A stretch of 64,000 nt of DNA from Nodularia sphaerocarpa UHCC 0038. GTDB taxonomy: Bacteria; Cyanobacteriota; Cyanobacteriia; Cyanobacteriales; Nostocaceae. Location of the stretch: assembly GCF_022376295.1 (NCBI RefSeq), contig NZ_CP060140.1, forward strand, positions 5,387,673-5,451,672. Reading direction: 5' to 3'. How positions within the stretch are numbered: the stretch's first letter is position 1; every line of letters starts with the position of its first letter. Below the pieces are notes generated by a model that was given only the letters and a program-made list of their open reading frames with translations, searched no databases and was not told the origin of the DNA. Made by a program: the position numbers and the translations under genes. This document shows, piece after piece, positions 61,919 through 64,000 of the stretch.

Positions 61919-62425
61919 CTATTCATCCTCAGTAATCATCTCCAGAGAGTTTTCAACACGATCTACAAACAGCACACCATCGAGATGATCATACTCATGT
62001 TGAAAAATCCGAGCCACAAAATCAGTTAATTTTTGCTTTTGTAGCTTGCCATTTCTGTCAGTATATGCTATATCAATTGTTTGATATCTTGGCACTAACC
62101 CTCTCATACCAGGCACACTTAAACAACCTTCCCAACCTTTGACAATTTCAGTAGAATGGGCAATGATTCTGGGATTAATCATGGCGGTAGGCTCCATCAC
62201 CGGGGCGTTGGGATACCTGAGATTAGGGCGGGAAGCCACAATAAACAAACGATAGGATGCGGCTACTTGAGGTGCAGCAATGCCCACACCGTTAGCTTTG
62301 GCAACTGTTACAATCAAGTCGTCAATGAGCTTTTGAATGTGTTGATCTTGAATATTCTCAACCCAAATTGCTTTTTGGCGCAATATACGATCGCCCAATT
62401 GCATGATTGGCATTAATTCAGGCAT
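61919..62425 (-). CDS. def: Peptide deformylase
   Basis: 168 residues. It removes the formyl group from nascent N-terminal methionine. All three motifs are present: GVGIAAPQV (G-x-G-x-A-A-x-Q), EGCLSVPG (metal Cys) and QHEYDHLDG (two metal His and the catalytic Glu). Length is slightly short but complete. It begins 2 nt after the stop of the HtrA-type gene, so the two are one operon. It ends convergent to the second TnpB element. Confidence 0.97.
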   Translation of the reverse strand: MPELMPIMQLGDRILRQKAIWVENIQDQHIQKLIDDLIVTVAKANGVGIAAPQVAASYRLFIVASRPNLRYPNAPVMEPTAMINPRIIAHSTEIVKGWEGCLSVPGMRGLVPRYQTIDIAYTDRNGKLQKQKLTDFVARIFQHEYDHLDGVLFVDRVENSLEMITEDE

Positions 62426-62427
62426 AA

Positions 62428-63699
62428 TTAGCCTTCTGTTCTTGCTGGTAAAGGTGCTGGACTAACTGCTACTGGTATAAGTTGGCCATTGCGTTCCACT
62501 TGTATTTGTAAAGGGACACCAATTTGGCTATTTTCCACGAGTTTTTGGACTTGATCAATTTTAGTAACAGGTTGGTTATTAATGCTTTGAATCAGATCAC
62601 CAATTTTGAGTCCACCAACAGATGCGGGCGAGCGAGGTGCAATACCAACCAATAAAACACCCTGATCTCCCCTAAGATTCAAGCGATCGCCTGAATTTTT
62701 ATTGATTGTGGCTTTTACTTCTGGGGTGAGCGTCACCATTTGAATACCTAAGTAAGGATGATCGACTCTACCTTTAGCGATTAATTGCTGAGAAATTCTT
62801 TGTACTGTATTAATGGGAATGGCAAATCCTAACCCTTGCGCCCCTTGAATAATTGCTGTGTTCATCCCAATTACCTGACCACGGGAATTAAGTAATGGCC
62901 CGCCAGAGTTACCAGGGTTAATGGCTGCATCGGTTTGAATATAGTCAACCCGCTTGTCGCTTACCCCAATTTCACTACTAGAACGCCCCGTAGCGCTGAT
63001 TATCCCAGAGGTAACGGTATTATTCAACCCCAAAGGATTACCAATGGCAATTACCGCTTCTCCTGGTTGCAAGGTATCAGAGTCTCCTATGGGTAAAATG
63101 GGCAGATTATTAGCCTCAATTTCAATTAAAGCCACATCTGTTACCGGATCTTCTCCCAGGACTTTACCATCAAAAGTCCTACCATCCTTGAGGGTGACAA
63201 TTACAGCATCAGCACCGTCTACAACATGAGCATTAGTCAAAATTTGACCAGAGGAATTAATAATAAATCCTGAACCGCTACCCTGCTGTACTCGCTGTCT
63301 AGGCTGTGATGACGGGGAATTTCCAAACCGCCGCAGAAATGGATCGGTTGGTACACGGCGAGACTGTACGGTTCTAGACGCATCAATCCGAACTACTGCA
63401 TCTCCCACTTTTTGTACTACTGCGACGACAAAGTTAGGATCAGTATTAGATGAGGAGGTAATTGTTGGGGTAGTCTGAGCCGGACTGAGATCATTTGTAT
63501 TTTCAGTCTGAACCTGAGACTGAGAATTATTTCTAGGACTTTCAAAGGTTTTAGCTGGTAGAAAGGAGCAGCCGCCAAGAGATACCACTGCTACCCCACT
63601 CAGTAGCATCAACTTGATTATACTGCTTGATTTCCTCTGGTGGGGCAAACCCCAGGTATCAATATCTGGGACTTTCAAGTTATACTCTATTTTTTTCAT
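62428..63699 (-). CDS. HtrA/Deg-type serine protease with PDZ domain, lipoprotein-like N-terminus
   Basis: 423 residues; HhoA/HhoB/HtrA-like periplasmic protease that degrades misfolded proteins. A signal segment ends in a lipobox VVSLGGC (Cys44). The trypsin-like domain has the triad His in ILTNAHVVDGAD, Asp in VTDVALIEIE and Ser in NPGNSGGPL; one PDZ domain follows (about 320-410: GVLLVGIAPRSPASVGGLKIGDLIQ). A disordered, Ser/Asn/Gln-rich linker separates signal and protease. First gene of the operon with def. Confidence 0.95.
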   Translation of the reverse strand: MKKIEYNLKVPDIDTWGLPHQRKSSSIIKLMLLSGVAVVSLGGCSFLPAKTFESPRNNSQSQVQTENTNDLSPAQTTPTITSSSNTDPNFVVAVVQKVGDAVVRIDASRTVQSRRVPTDPFLRRFGNSPSSQPRQRVQQGSGSGFIINSSGQILTNAHVVDGADAVIVTLKDGRTFDGKVLGEDPVTDVALIEIEANNLPILPIGDSDTLQPGEAVIAIGNPLGLNNTVTSGIISATGRSSSEIGVSDKRVDYIQTDAAINPGNSGGPLLNSRGQVIGMNTAIIQGAQGLGFAIPINTVQRISQQLIAKGRVDHPYLGIQMVTLTPEVKATINKNSGDRLNLRGDQGVLLVGIAPRSPASVGGLKIGDLIQSINNQPVTKIDQVQKLVENSQIGVPLQIQVERNGQLIPVAVSPAPLPARTEG

Positions 63700-64000
63700 G
63701 TGTCTTTACTTCTCCGTGGTAGTCAGTGGGTGGTAGGATATTGTCTACTGGGTATTTGCTGTGAATGATTACAACTCAAAAGCTTGTTTCAGGTATATAG
63801 CATTTTGCAGTCTAATAAAGTACACAATTATCAGCGTAGCCTACGGCAAGCCGCTAACGCGTCTATATCTGCGTCCATCTGCGTTTAATTATTACTGCTT
63901 GTACCTCACTTGAATGGGAATTGCTATACAACTCATAAATACTAAGTTAGTGCTTTCTGACATCTTCGATTGTGACGATTAGTAGTAAAGGTGGTAAATA
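63700..64000. other. Upstream region of the HtrA-type gene, repeat-bearing
   Basis: Contains TATAGCATTTTGCAG (63796) and GGGAATTGCTATA (to 63928), end-like for family C, around an interior with TACGGCAAGCCGCTAACGCG and an ATCTGCGTCCATCTGCGT block. It should contain the promoter of the htrA-def operon. No gene is visible to the window end. Confidence 0.5.
63796..63928. mobile_element. Possible third family C element (TATAGCA ends)
   Basis: Inverted ends TATAGCA / TTGCTATA as in 21367-21450 and 30417-30519, but with a longer unrelated interior (133 bp). Ends are short, so this is tentative. Confidence 0.45.

Overview
The window is chromosomal DNA of a filamentous, probably heterocyst-forming cyanobacterium (Nostocales: Nostoc/Anabaena/Nodularia type). 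The evidence is the frequent HIP1 octamer GCGATCGC inside genes, cyanobacteria-specific families (DUF1517, a DUF6391-like protein, a PedR-like LuxR protein, carotenoid oxygenase, a single-RRM glycine-rich RNA-binding protein, a ThiE with an N-terminal extension), and the dispersed short repeats and heptamer repeats typical of that order. I see no rRNA, tRNA or CRISPR array and no large prophage or island. It looks like core chromosome heavily salted with small mobile repeats.

Layout. 0-5 kb: a DUF2103-like/clpS pair, an exported FAD oxidoreductase, a cold-type RNA-binding protein, and an IF-3 gene whose best start is AUU. 5-17 kb: a membrane coiled-coil/TPR protein with a fresh internal duplication, a nucleotidyltransferase-fold protein, gatB, two DUF1565 beta-helix proteins (one with six SLH domains, one with a SPOR-like end) and a desaturase. 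18-21 kb: thiE-thiS and a glycosyltransferase. 22-28 kb: a DUF1517 protein, a two-gene ATPase + DUF4276 cassette (candidate defence module) and mutS. 28-32 kb: a GNAT-like protein, a GH3-type enzyme and NDH-2. 32-38 kb: a minus-strand cluster of a GNAT protein, an RnfD-like/VCBS/ASPIC fusion, a Rieske oxygenase and a membrane protein. 38-48 kb: an Rpn-like nuclease, a TPR protein, DUF711, a 2OG-Fe oxygenase, sfsA, gluconokinase, a PfkB kinase, PedR-like, DUF6391-like and a glycosyltransferase. 48-58 kb: a serpin, an AI-2E transporter, an LCP protein, a nuclease-TPR fusion, a carotenoid oxygenase and a nitrilase. 58-64 kb: two TnpB elements, one truncating a PQQ-type sugar dehydrogenase, then an htrA-def operon.

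The strongest cross-cutting theme is repeat biology. At least four small repeat families with inverted ends are present in two or more places (or nested), several 7-, 10- and 26-bp tandem arrays occur, and repeat sequence has entered protein-coding space: in-frame in mutS and in the nuclease-TPR gene, and at the 3' ends of three other genes.

The best candidates for under-described biology are the ATPase/DUF4276 pair (23.2-25.0 kb), the RnfD-like/beta-propeller/ASPIC fusion translationally coupled to a GNAT protein and next to a Rieske oxygenase (32.1-37.9 kb), the PD-(D/E)XK-TPR fusion (53.1 kb), and the TnpB at 60.7 kb, which lacks zinc-finger cysteines and the usual RuvC-II glutamate.
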